From positions 1 to 33,237 of IMG/VR virus record IMGVR_UViG_3300037264_004223: a DNA stretch of 33,237 nucleotides. The stretch is one strand, 5' to 3'. The DNA is from a virus. Positions 8,512 through 15,924 of this stretch are shown here, in pieces; positions within the stretch are counted from its first letter, which is position 1; each line of letters opens with the position of its first letter. Below the pieces are notes generated by a model. That model had not been told where the DNA came from. It made no database searches and saw only the letters and a list, made by a program, of their open reading frames with translations. Both the position numbers and the translations under genes were made by a program.

Positions 8512-9571
8512 GAAGGAATACGGCCCGCTAATCAAATGGTTGGGAGAAGCCGCTGACGCAACACCGGAAGTTATTTCCACCGGTTGTATTGGCCTCGACC
8601 AAGCTGTAGGTAGAGGTGGTTTAGAGCGCGGTCTTATTGCAGAGTTTTTCGGCCCGGAAGCCAGTGGTAAAAGCTTCTTGGCTTATTCCGTTATCAAGCA
8701 GGCCTGTGTCTCGGGGCACAAGTGCGCAATCATTGACGCAGAGCATACGATTGATCCCCGACTGCTGGAGAAGATCGGTTTGCCGCGGGACAAGGTCCTT
8801 GTGGTGGACGGAGCCCCTACAGGAGAACAGAACCTATCCATCGCACAGAAGTTGATGGAGACGGGCGAGTTTGCGGTGGTACTGATTGATAGCGTCGCTG
8901 CCCTTCTCCCGGATGCCCGAGCTGACGCGGACTTCGATCAGCAGTTCATGGGACTACACGCTCGACTCATGAGCGCAGGTCTCCAGAAGCTGGCCCCGGT
9001 AGTCAAGAAGACCAACACCCTGTTGATCTTCGTCAACCAGATCCGCTTCAAGATTGGTGCGTATGGCAATCCGGAGACCACGACGGGTGGAAACGCCCTG
9101 TTGTTCTATGCGGGGTATCGCATCCACGTCAGTGGCGGAAAGTCCAAGTCCAGCCGTTTGGCCGATAAGGGAACGGGTGAGATCTATGGACACCGAACCC
9201 ACTTCATGGTGGAAAAGAACAAGCGATCAGCACCTTTTCGTACTGCCGAGGTTGACTTAATCTACGGAATGGGTTATGATACAATAGGGGAGATTGTAGA
9301 CATCGGTATTGACGTAGGATTGATTGAACAAGGGGGAGCGTGGCTCACCTACAAAGATCATAAGTGGCAAGGCAAGGATAAGGCCAAGCTTTCACTTCAA
9401 GGCGATACCACCCTGAGGAACGATCTGGAAAATCAAATCCGTTCAATCATTTCAGGTGGCGCTTTTCAGATTGCCCCCGTAGAAATCCCCGAGGAACTTG
9501 AAGAGGTCGTAGATAATGACAAGCCTGCTCGCAAAAAGCGTGTTGCAAACACTGAAGCAAGCGTTTCCTAA
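8465..9571 (+). CDS. recA: RecA recombinase
   Basis: This 368-residue protein has the RecA core. Walker A (GPEASGKS) is at residues 63-70. IDAEHTIDP at about 90-98 contains the catalytic Glu (E93, matching E96 of E. coli). Walker B (VVLIDSVAAL) is near 138-147. The DNA-binding loop L2 region FVNQIRFKIG...GNPETTTGGNAL spans about 189-212, almost as in bacterial RecA. It polymerises on single-stranded DNA and drives strand exchange, serving recombination-dependent replication and repair. GGAGGG a few bases before ATG supports this start despite the overlap with the upstream gene. It is closer to cellular RecA than to T4 UvsX. Confidence 0.93.
   Translation: MTKETGNLKVVQNAIEKEYGPLIKWLGEAADATPEVISTGCIGLDQAVGRGGLERGLIAEFFGPEASGKSFLAYSVIKQACVSGHKCAIIDAEHTIDPRLLEKIGLPRDKVLVVDGAPTGEQNLSIAQKLMETGEFAVVLIDSVAALLPDARADADFDQQFMGLHARLMSAGLQKLAPVVKKTNTLLIFVNQIRFKIGAYGNPETTTGGNALLFYAGYRIHVSGGKSKSSRLADKGTGEIYGHRTHFMVEKNKRSAPFRTAEVDLIYGMGYDTIGEIVDIGIDVGLIEQGGAWLTYKDHKWQGKDKAKLSLQGDTTLRNDLENQIRSIISGGAFQIAPVEIPEELEEVVDNDKPARKKRVANTEASVS
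9252..9280 (+). promoter_or_regulatory. Possible internal promoter inside recA
   Basis: TTGACT (9252-9257), a 17-base spacer and TATGAT (9275-9280) lie inside the recA coding region. The fit to sigma70 is as good as the two intergenic promoters, but the bases also encode conserved-looking protein, so this may be chance. If active it would drive the nuclease and helicase genes downstream. Confidence 0.3.
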
Positions 9572-9872
9572 TACACGCATCAACGACGAATACTATGTCA
9601 ACTACAATGGGCAGAAGCTATTCTTCGATTTCCATCTTCCTAACTTGAACATAGTGGTTGAGGTTCAAGGGGTGCAACATACTGAATTCAATCCTCACTT
9701 TCACGGCACCGCAGAGACTTTCAAGGCTCAAAAGTACCGAGATCGATTGAAGACGGAATGGTGCCACATCAACGACATGTCGTTGGTATGTATCAACCAC
9801 ACCGAGGTTCCCATAGAAGTACCCGATCTTCTTCGCAAGATCGAGGAGGCCCAGAATCTTGATGGACGATAG
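9516..9872 (+). CDS. Small PD-(D/E)XK endonuclease, Vsr/resolvase-like
   Basis: This 118-residue protein has the compact core of the PD-(D/E)XK superfamily: strand FFDFHLP with Asp38, then NIVVEVQGVQH with Glu49 and Gln51 in the E-x-[KQ] position, followed by an amphipathic helix with QKYRDRLK and a strand ending SLVCI. The VEVQG-x-QH form is typical of Vsr-like and small phage nucleases. The start overlaps recA by 56 bases and follows an AGAGGT-like ribosome binding site. Directly after RecA, a role in processing recombination intermediates or nicking DNA is plausible. The exact substrate cannot be read from sequence. Confidence 0.7.
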   Translation: MTSLLAKSVLQTLKQAFPNTRINDEYYVNYNGQKLFFDFHLPNLNIVVEVQGVQHTEFNPHFHGTAETFKAQKYRDRLKTEWCHINDMSLVCINHTEVPIEVPDLLRKIEEAQNLDGR

Positions 9873-10347
9873 AATACGAAATAGGTTGCGCGATACATCC
9901 GAATCGCTATCCCTGTATTCGGCTACTGCTCCGTCCGATATTGAACAGGTCTTCAACTTCAGTGTGCGTGAGTTGGAAGTGGCACCCTCGGTATCTCTTT
10001 CCAGATTCACCATTATGCTTGGTCAGTATCTCATCACCCTTCAGGTTCGATTCAACACTGCCCGCGTAATCGCCAGCCAAAAGAAAAAGGTGCTTGAACG
10101 CAAGGTGCAGGAGTTGATTCAATCTGGAGCGGTTGATGGCAAGACATTGAAAGAACGGGAAGCCAATGCCGTCGCCATTACTCCCGAGTTGCAGTCCCTG
10201 GAACTGGATTACGATGAAGCCGCAGCTGAGCGAGATCTGCTGGATGGTTTGGACAAACCCATCATCGAACTGATCAATGCTTTCAAATCGGAATTGCGCC
10301 GTCGCGCCGAAGAGAAGCACTATACGGATAGAGAAAGAAACGCCTAA
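9862..10347 (+). CDS. Hypothetical helical protein; candidate recombination mediator (UvsY-like)
   Basis: This gene encodes 161 residues, predicted almost entirely helical. A central helix of aromatic and hydrophobic residues (FTIMLGQYLITLQVRF) leads into a very basic run (SQKKKVLERK), then a linker with G-x-V-D-G and a C-terminal helix ending ELRRRAEEK. The ATG at 9862 follows GAGGAGG at 9843-9849; a TTG three bases earlier is an alternative. T4 UvsY is a similar-sized helical protein with a Y-x-x-W helix followed by a KK stretch, and lies next to the UvsX recombinase. That resemblance is by architecture and position only, and the assignment is tentative. Confidence 0.65.
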   Translation: MDDRIRNRLRDTSESLSLYSATAPSDIEQVFNFSVRELEVAPSVSLSRFTIMLGQYLITLQVRFNTARVIASQKKKVLERKVQELIQSGAVDGKTLKEREANAVAITPELQSLELDYDEAAAERDLLDGLDKPIIELINAFKSELRRRAEEKHYTDRERNA

Positions 10348-11792
10348 TGGACTTGGAACAGAGCAAGGCCAAATTCGCACACCCCGGAAACGAAGCCGCT
10401 GTCTTGGCTTGTGTGCTGAAAGACCCTTCTTCCTACTTTGAAGTAGAGGCCAAGCTCACCGATACCGACTTCCTAACCCCGCACCACCGGGCACTTTGGA
10501 CAGTCATCAAGTCTTTGACCCGACAGGATATCATCACCTTCGACGCGTCCACCCTATTGAACCAGGCAATCACGCTTGATCTGGAAAAGAAGATCAGTGG
10601 CCCCAACGTTAGCGCGTACGATTACATCGTTGCTCTAATGGACAAGAACATCGAGCCTGCCAACATTGGTTTCTATCTGACCAGGATGTTGGATGCCAGT
10701 ATCAAGCTCAAGGTTCTCCAAGCCACCGCAGAAATTGCAGAAACCACAGAGCAAAACCGCACCCTTACGGGCGAGACACTCGACGCCAAGACTATTGTGG
10801 ACGACGCTCAGAACAAGTTTCTTCAGTTGGCTCTGGAAACCATGCATGAGGCCGACGCCGTCAACCTGGCAGAGGGCGTTGCTGAAATGCTGGCCGAGAT
10901 CCAGGCTGCGCCCACTGGGATGGTGGGAATCCCTACTGGATTCAGGCGTCTGGATACTGCGATCGGTGGATTGGAACCAGGCACTCTTACCGTGGTGGGC
11001 GCTCGACCCAAAACAGGAAAGTCCACCCTCCTGCTCAATTGGGCCAAGCACATCGCCTACGAATATAAACAGCCCGTGCTCTATGTGGATACGGAAATGA
11101 GCGGGCGCGAGCAGCGCCTTCGCCTACTTTCTACTTTATCCAGCGTTCCCGAGAGAGAGATCAAGACTGGTACCTATTTTCAGGATCCCCAAAACGTGGA
11201 TTCTATTCAGCACGCGCAGGATGTAATGGGCAACGGCCTGATCCTGCACAAGTACTACCCCAACTTTACTCCTGAGGGTATTGCGGCGCTAACCCGCAAG
11301 TACCATCACCAAGGAAAGGCCATGGTGCTTTTCTTTGACTACATCAAGTTGCCTGATGCCGATTTGCAGATGATCAGCAACGTGAAGGAGTACCAAGCCC
11401 TGGGGTATTTGACCGTGGCTTTGAAGAATCTTGCCGGGCAACTGCAGATACCGGTTGTTACAGCCGTCCAGCTGAATCGAGAAGGCGCTAACAAAGGCCA
11501 CGTAGATTCGGCCAACTTTGCAGACTCGGACCGCATTCTGCGCTACGCCAATACTCTCTTGGGGTTAGCATCCAAGCCCAAGAAGGAGTTACAGGAACTG
11601 GAAGAGAAGTTTGGGCACGAACGGTTCATCCGATCGGGAACCCACCGCCTCCAGATTCTGGACACCCGCGCCGGCGGAACTAACTATAGCGGAATCGATT
11701 TGTATTTCCGAAAGAGCACCTTGACTATGTACGAAGCCGAGGAGCAACTATCTTCGGAGTCGAGGTCAGAGGAGGATAACGATGAATCTTAG
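10347..11792 (+). CDS. dnaB: Replicative DNA helicase, DnaB family
   Basis: This 481-residue protein has both DnaB domains. Residues 1-115 form the helical N-terminal domain (HPGNEAAVLACVL, then DFLTPHHRALW). The RecA-like motor starts near 194 with GIPTGFRRLDTAIGGLEPG. Walker A (GARPKTGKS) is at 218-226, the YVDTEMS segment has the catalytic Glu250, and Walker B (VLFFDYIKL) is at 327-335. The hexamer unwinds DNA at the fork and usually binds primase, which lies two genes downstream. The start is coupled to the preceding stop (TAATG). The C-terminal 20 residues are a loose acidic Ser/Glu/Asp tail. Confidence 0.92.
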   Translation: MDLEQSKAKFAHPGNEAAVLACVLKDPSSYFEVEAKLTDTDFLTPHHRALWTVIKSLTRQDIITFDASTLLNQAITLDLEKKISGPNVSAYDYIVALMDKNIEPANIGFYLTRMLDASIKLKVLQATAEIAETTEQNRTLTGETLDAKTIVDDAQNKFLQLALETMHEADAVNLAEGVAEMLAEIQAAPTGMVGIPTGFRRLDTAIGGLEPGTLTVVGARPKTGKSTLLLNWAKHIAYEYKQPVLYVDTEMSGREQRLRLLSTLSSVPEREIKTGTYFQDPQNVDSIQHAQDVMGNGLILHKYYPNFTPEGIAALTRKYHHQGKAMVLFFDYIKLPDADLQMISNVKEYQALGYLTVALKNLAGQLQIPVVTAVQLNREGANKGHVDSANFADSDRILRYANTLLGLASKPKKELQELEEKFGHERFIRSGTHRLQILDTRAGGTNYSGIDLYFRKSTLTMYEAEEQLSSESRSEEDNDES

Positions 11793-12219
11793 TGAGATCC
11801 TAGAGATTTTGAAGTCCTTGGGCGTGGTGATAGCGCTGGGAGTGTTCTTCTTTTTCTACTTCCGTAACCCCAAGTTCAAGGGCATAGTCAATGATGCCAT
11901 GAAGTTCTTACCCAGCCTGCTACGAGCAGGGGCAAGTTTGAAGAAGGATACCAAGGGAGTATTTGATGGCCACGATGCTCTCGTTCTCATGAGTCGAGTG
12001 GCAGATAGAATCAAGGTCACCATTGCTGACCCTGCTAACAAGCGATTCGAAGATGTTGAGCAAGAGGTTTTTGACATTGTGCGCCAAGAGTTGGCACGCT
12101 ACAAGAACCTTCCTGGCGTACCGAGCCTAGATGATCCGGCCATCCGTGTCCAGGTCAAGGTAGTGTTCGAAGCCATTCAGAGGGCCATGCGTGAAGATCC
12201 AACCCGAGACGATAGTTAG
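11782..12219 (+). CDS. Small membrane-anchored protein of unknown function
   Basis: This gene encodes 145 residues with one hydrophobic segment at about residues 13-27 (LGVVIALGVFFFFYF) followed by positively charged residues, giving a predicted N-out or anchored topology with a soluble, helical, charged C-terminal domain in the cytoplasm. A strong ribosome binding site (GAGGAGG, 11769-11775) is six bases before ATG, and the gene overlaps helicase upstream and primase downstream. Single-helix holins of similar size exist, but no lysis genes are nearby. Its place between helicase and primase suggests instead a membrane anchor for replication. Neither role is proven. Confidence 0.65.
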   Translation: MNLSEILEILKSLGVVIALGVFFFFYFRNPKFKGIVNDAMKFLPSLLRAGASLKKDTKGVFDGHDALVLMSRVADRIKVTIADPANKRFEDVEQEVFDIVRQELARYKNLPGVPSLDDPAIRVQVKVVFEAIQRAMREDPTRDDS

Positions 12220-13204
12220 TGTCAAGCAGTTAGTAGATCCTGAGCTACTGCTGAGTCACCTAGGGTTCCACATCCTACGTCGGACCTCCAAAGAGCTACG
12301 CGGCCCGTGTAAGGTTCATGGTGGGGATAACCCCACCGCGTTTCGCTTCAATACGGAATCACGAACGTGGTGCTGCTATACGCGGCATTGTGAAGGGGAG
12401 AAGGATAAGGACATTCTGGGGCTGGTACAGCTGGTAACCAAGCAGCCCTTTGTTGAGAGTGTCAAGTTTATCGCGGACTTGTGTGGTGTCAATCTTGAAA
12501 GCCAAGGTCAGCTAACCGAGGAATTCAAGAAGATCAAGCAACAACAGGAGATGCTTCGGGAAGTTCGTAGGAACAAGCACCGTGCTCCTGTTACCAGTTT
12601 TTTCCCGGAGGAAGTAGTAGAAGAACTACTCCCCCGCCGCTCTGATTACTTTACTCAGAGAGGATTCCCGGAAGAGCTTCTGGACTTCTACGAAGTAGGC
12701 GGCATGACTGATAGCCGAGGAGTCCACCGAGAAACGATCCCGATTAGGGACGAGAACGGTAACCTGCTTACAGTAAGTGCCCGAAGGACAGATTCTGACG
12801 AGGACCCCAAGTATGTCCTCATGAAGGATATTCCCAAGGAAGCTACGCTGTACAACCTGCATGTGGCAAGACACTATGTAGGTCAAGATCGAACCTTGCT
12901 TTTATTGGAAGGCTTCGTCGATGTTTGGAGGATGTCTTTGTTAGGTGTGTATAATGCGGTGGCCATAATGGGCACCCAGCCTACCCCTAACCAGGCACGT
13001 TTATTGTGGAAGTACGCGGAGAACATCACAGTGATGTTAGACGCAGATAAGGCTGGTAGAGAAGCGACTCCTAAAGTAGCGGAAATGCTAACTCAAGGCG
13101 CTGCTGTTAGAGTGATAAATCTACCAGATGGGAAAGACCCAAAGAACTTGACGTATATGGACCTAGTTGAACTAGGCCTAGGAGATAAGACAAATGGCAT
13201 TTGA
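12191..13204 (+). CDS. dnaG: DNA primase, DnaG type
   Basis: This 337-residue protein has an N-terminal zinc-binding domain (GPCKVHGGDNP, then WCCYTRHC, roughly residues 38-68) and a TOPRIM domain. The TOPRIM Glu is in LLLLEGFVDVW and the metal-binding D-x-D is in VMLDADKAGREA. DnaG primases lay down RNA primers for the helicase-coupled fork. It is about half the length of bacterial DnaG and lacks the C-terminal helicase-binding domain, as many phage primases do. The start is GTG at 12191, with GAGGG just upstream; it overlaps the preceding gene by 29 bases and the SSB gene by 11. Confidence 0.9.
   Translation: MKIQPETIVSVKQLVDPELLLSHLGFHILRRTSKELRGPCKVHGGDNPTAFRFNTESRTWCCYTRHCEGEKDKDILGLVQLVTKQPFVESVKFIADLCGVNLESQGQLTEEFKKIKQQQEMLREVRRNKHRAPVTSFFPEEVVEELLPRRSDYFTQRGFPEELLDFYEVGGMTDSRGVHRETIPIRDENGNLLTVSARRTDSDEDPKYVLMKDIPKEATLYNLHVARHYVGQDRTLLLLEGFVDVWRMSLLGVYNAVAIMGTQPTPNQARLLWKYAENITVMLDADKAGREATPKVAEMLTQGAAVRVINLPDGKDPKNLTYMDLVELGLGDKTNGI
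13162..13184 (+). promoter_or_regulatory. Three CTAG elements over the SSB ribosome binding site, possible RNA switch
   Basis: CCTAG at 13162-13166 can pair with CTAGG at 13172-13176 (five-base loop) or with CTAGG at 13178-13182. The second pairing would hide part of the AGGAG ribosome binding site (13180-13184) of the SSB gene. The two hairpins exclude each other. The bases also code for the end of primase, and each stem is only five pairs, so this is suggestive only. Confidence 0.35.
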
Positions 13205-13844
13205 AGGCATCAATAACGTAGAATTGCAGGGCGAGCTGTGCTGGCCTGAACTGAAGTACACGGGAACTGGCAAGCCCCTTTTCAAGGCGAAGGTTCGTAT
13301 TCCTTCCCTTCAGGATCGCAGCGGCGATTCCCAGGACGCATACCTACGCATTACTGCATGGGATGAGTTTGCTACGTACCTGAATTCTCTTCCGGCCCGA
13401 GCCCGCGTACGCGTTTCTGGACGCGTTCAGGAGCGCTCTTTCACCAACCGTGAGGGTAAGAAGCAGAACATTACTGAGATCGTAATCAATGGGGCTGAGA
13501 CTGTGGAGACCGAAGAGGGCATCAACCGCTTCCATCTTCGCGGTGAACTTGTGTGGCCGGATCTGAAGCAGGTCGGCGAGCGCGGAACTAATCTGTTCCG
13601 TTCCAAGGTAGTTGTTCCTTTCTACCGAGAGGACGATCCGAACACCTTGAAGAAGGCCTATGTTCGTATCACTGCATGGGATGAGATTGCGGAAGGCCTG
13701 AATGTTGTTGGACAGAACCCCGGGTCTGTTGTGGACGTAACTGGTCACATCCAGGAACGCTCTGTAACCATGGATTCCGGTCAGAAGCGCGTCTTTACTG
13801 ACGCAGTTGTTACCAACTTCGTACTGGCAGCCGGAGCAGCCTAA
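13194..13844 (+). CDS. ssb: Single-stranded DNA-binding protein with two OB folds
   Basis: This 216-residue protein consists of two homologous halves. Residues about 6-103 and 110-210 each run GEL-[CV]-WP-[ED]-LK, then AY-[LV]-RITAWDE-[FI]-A, then a GR/GH-[VI]-QERS strand. Each half is the size of one OB fold, so a single chain would offer two DNA-binding domains, as in Deinococcus SSB, and probably dimerises instead of forming a tetramer. It coats single-stranded DNA at the fork and during RecA loading. The acidic C-terminal tip of bacterial SSBs is missing; the protein ends VLAAGAA. AGGAG lies 9 bases before ATG. Confidence 0.85.
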   Translation: MAFEGINNVELQGELCWPELKYTGTGKPLFKAKVRIPSLQDRSGDSQDAYLRITAWDEFATYLNSLPARARVRVSGRVQERSFTNREGKKQNITEIVINGAETVETEEGINRFHLRGELVWPDLKQVGERGTNLFRSKVVVPFYREDDPNTLKKAYVRITAWDEIAEGLNVVGQNPGSVVDVTGHIQERSVTMDSGQKRVFTDAVVTNFVLAAGAA

Positions 13845-14191
13845 TGCCCAAACCTCGAACTAAAGGTGTTGCGCCTGGGTTCTTACTTCTGCCCGCCCGA
13901 GAATACGAGTGGGAGTTACAGAGGAAGATCGAGCTACGTCTGCCTCTCAAGGGTAGCATTAGCGAGATCTTGAACAAGGATCGGATTCCCAGCAATGCTA
14001 TTATTGGTGGGGACGACGAGTTCAACATCTTCGAGGATAACACGGTGCTTTTGTGGGAGTTGGTACGTCTGATGTTTGCCGGTACCCGCTACCCCTGGCT
14101 GGAAGACGACGAGTGCCTCAATGTAGTGGCACTTGAATTTACGGAGACGGAAGTTGTACTTTATGGAGAAATCATCAAGAGCCTTGGATAG
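13844..14191 (+). CDS. Hypothetical protein
   Basis: This gene encodes 115 residues. The first 25 are basic with Pro and Gly (MPKPRTKGVAPG); the rest is acidic, with a helix around residues 66-80 (VLLWELVRLMF) and a predicted C-terminal strand. No membrane segment or known motif is seen. The ATG overlaps the SSB stop (TAATG), so it is coupled to SSB and probably made at a similar time. I do not recognise a family and assign no function. Confidence 0.65.
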   Translation: MPKPRTKGVAPGFLLLPAREYEWELQRKIELRLPLKGSISEILNKDRIPSNAIIGGDDEFNIFEDNTVLLWELVRLMFAGTRYPWLEDDECLNVVALEFTETEVVLYGEIIKSLG

Positions 14192-14357
14192 AGAAGACTA
14201 CCCGTATTGTATTTCTTGTGATCAGAAAATGTCCGTGATCTCTATCTTTGACCTTATAGTTACATACAGTTGCGTCTGCGGTGAAGTTGTAGAGGTTCTT
14301 CTCTACGATGAATGGGGAAAAGAAATTGAAAGACTACTACCAGATTCTCGGAGCTGA
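14163..14357 (+). CDS. Small zinc-ribbon-like protein
   Basis: This gene encodes 64 residues from ATG at 14163, preceded by a GGAAG-like ribosome binding site; a TTG at 14133 would add ten residues. It has C16-x2-C19 and C37-x-C39, the spacing of a zinc ribbon, separated by a hydrophobic stretch ([13 protein letters not shown]), and an acidic C-terminal end. It overlaps the gene before it by 29 bases and DnaJ by 50. Small zinc ribbons of this kind bind nucleic acid or protein. No specific role can be named. Confidence 0.6.
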   Translation: MEKSSRALDREDYPYCISCDQKMSVISIFDLIVTYSCVCGEVVEVLLYDEWGKEIERLLPDSRS

Positions 14358-15123
14358 GCGATCCGCTTCCCCGGATGATTTGAAAAAGTCCTATCGGAAA
14401 TTGGCCCAAGAGTGGCACCCCGATAAGCATCCGGATGAAACGAAGAGCGCAGCTGAAGAGAAGTTCAAGGAGATTGCCGAAGCATACTCAGTTCTGTCCG
14501 ACGAAGAAAAGCGGCGGAACTACGATGCTACCGGTTCTCCCGAGGGTAAGGGGAATTTCGGATTCCATACCGCGGGTGATCCGTTTGACATGTTCCGACG
14601 GATGGGTGGCTTTGAGATGCATTTTGGACCTCAACAGCCCCGACCTATGAAGGGTCAAAGCATCCAGCACGTCTTGGATATTTCTTTGCGCGATTCCTTG
14701 TTCGGTGTGGAACTCCCCCTTCAATTCTCGGTCATGTCCGCCTGTGAGCTATGTGACGGAAATGGGGCTGTCGACTTTGACCTTTGCGATGCATGTAAGG
14801 GGCAAGGTGGCGTTACCCAGCAGCAGGGAAACATGGTCATGCATCAGACCTGCGGACGCTGTGGAGGACAGGGGCGAAAGCCCAAGTCCTCTTGTCAGTC
14901 CTGCGCAGGCCGAGGGGTAAGTAGGGCGGACAAGTCCCTTACGGTAAGTGTCCCCAAGGGCATTCAGAACGGAATCACTCTTCGCTTGTCAGGACAGGGG
15001 GGCAGAGGTTTCCGGGGTGGTCCGACGGGGGACATGCTCTTACAAATCAGGGTGAAGTACCCTGACGTGGATTCTCTAACGCAAGACGAAAGGACGCAGC
15101 TCGAACAGCTACTATCCAAATGA
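14308..15123 (+). CDS. dnaJ: DnaJ-type co-chaperone, shortened class A form
   Basis: This 271-residue protein has a J domain at residues about 8-72 with the HPD motif at 37-39 that stimulates Hsp70 ATPase, a short Gly/Phe linker (to about 105), and four zinc motifs C-x2-C-x-G-x-G at 146-153, 160-167, 182-189 and 196-203. Cellular DnaJ has about 375 residues. Here the chain passes from the first C-terminal substrate domain ([14 protein letters not shown]) straight to the terminal helix ([10 protein letters not shown]), so the second C-terminal domain, about 90-100 residues, is absent. It probably recruits host DnaK to phage replication or assembly complexes. Confidence 0.9.
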   Translation: MNGEKKLKDYYQILGAERSASPDDLKKSYRKLAQEWHPDKHPDETKSAAEEKFKEIAEAYSVLSDEEKRRNYDATGSPEGKGNFGFHTAGDPFDMFRRMGGFEMHFGPQQPRPMKGQSIQHVLDISLRDSLFGVELPLQFSVMSACELCDGNGAVDFDLCDACKGQGGVTQQQGNMVMHQTCGRCGGQGRKPKSSCQSCAGRGVSRADKSLTVSVPKGIQNGITLRLSGQGGRGFRGGPTGDMLLQIRVKYPDVDSLTQDERTQLEQLLSK

Positions 15124-15623
15124 AAATACTAGCACTGGATGTCTCAACAAAGAGCACAGGTTGGTTCATTACCAAGAAGTCCTGTGGCAAGATAGTGCCT
15201 GACAAGAAGCTATCGTTTGGTGAGAAACTGGTTGTCTTTAGGATGGAACTGGACAAGCTGCTCCGCAAGCATAAACCCGATGTAGTGGTCATTGAAGACG
15301 CATACTACCGCCCGGGTTTTGGTAACATACATACCTTGAAGGCCCTGGTCAAATTTGCTGGTGTCGCTATAGAACTCTGTACTTCTTACAGAATTGAGAC
15401 AGAAATTATCACAGCGACCGCCGCCCGTAAGCATTGTTGCGGAGAGCACGCAGAAAAGTTTGGCAAACCAGAAGTGTTCAAGTTCTTTGTCGAGAAGTAC
15501 GGCCTCCAGGATTGGACTTTCGAGGAGCACAACGATCTAACTGACGCCATGGCTCTGTCATGGGGGTATCGTGAAATCAAACGGAATCAAAAGAAGAGCG
15601 ATACGCCGCAAGCCGGGAACTAA
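15120..15623 (+). CDS. RuvC-like Holliday junction resolvase
   Basis: This 167-residue protein has the RNase H-like RuvC layout. The first strand [12 protein letters not shown] carries Asp7, the strand VVVIEDAYY carries Glu59, and the C-terminal helix [13 protein letters not shown] carries Asp139 and Asp142. These acidic residues bind the metals that cut four-way junctions. Length fits RuvC (about 170). The ATG overlaps the DnaJ stop (ATGA). Together with RecA and the two other nucleases it would finish recombination and debranch replicating DNA before packaging. Other RNase H-like nucleases share the fold, so junction specificity is inferred. Confidence 0.75.
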   Translation: MKILALDVSTKSTGWFITKKSCGKIVPDKKLSFGEKLVVFRMELDKLLRKHKPDVVVIEDAYYRPGFGNIHTLKALVKFAGVAIELCTSYRIETEIITATAARKHCCGEHAEKFGKPEVFKFFVEKYGLQDWTFEEHNDLTDAMALSWGYREIKRNQKKSDTPQAGN

Positions 15624-15924
15624 ACCTCCGGAATACATAGTCCCTTCCCCAAAAAAGAAGGGTAACCACGCTAGAACCTCAGACTACAAGCACTTCGAGG
15701 GGCACATTGTACCCGAAGTAGCCAAGCAATTATCGAACAAGACCGTGATTTGTTGGCAAAATGATCACATGCTTTCGCTTCCGGTGTGTGCGATTTACAA
15801 GTTCTGGAAGCAAAAGTCTTACTGTAAACGATGTTCTCTGTTTCAAGGCGACGAACATACACAAGAACTCCGGTCACTAATAACCAAGTGGGAACTTGAC
15901 GACCTGGAGGAGGAGAAAACATAA
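15571..15924 (+). CDS. Hypothetical basic protein
   Basis: This gene encodes 117 residues starting at GTG (15571) just after GGGGGTATC; it overlaps the RuvC-like gene by 53 bases. The first 35 residues are very basic (IKRRAIRRK, then SPKKKGN), which suits nucleic acid binding. The middle has WQNDHMLSLP and a YCKRC pair, and the end is acidic (DDLEEEKT). Only three Cys are spread through residues about 60-88, so a full zinc site is not certain. No family was recognised. The conserved tight overlaps on both sides support that it is a real gene. Confidence 0.6.
   Translation: MKSNGIKRRAIRRKPGTKPPEYIVPSPKKKGNHARTSDYKHFEGHIVPEVAKQLSNKTVICWQNDHMLSLPVCAIYKFWKQKSYCKRCSLFQGDEHTQELRSLITKWELDDLEEEKT

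Noticed and set aside
11782-12219. Holin assignment for the one-helix membrane protein
   Set aside because: There is no endolysin or spanin nearby, and the long charged soluble domain is not typical; kept as unknown membrane protein.
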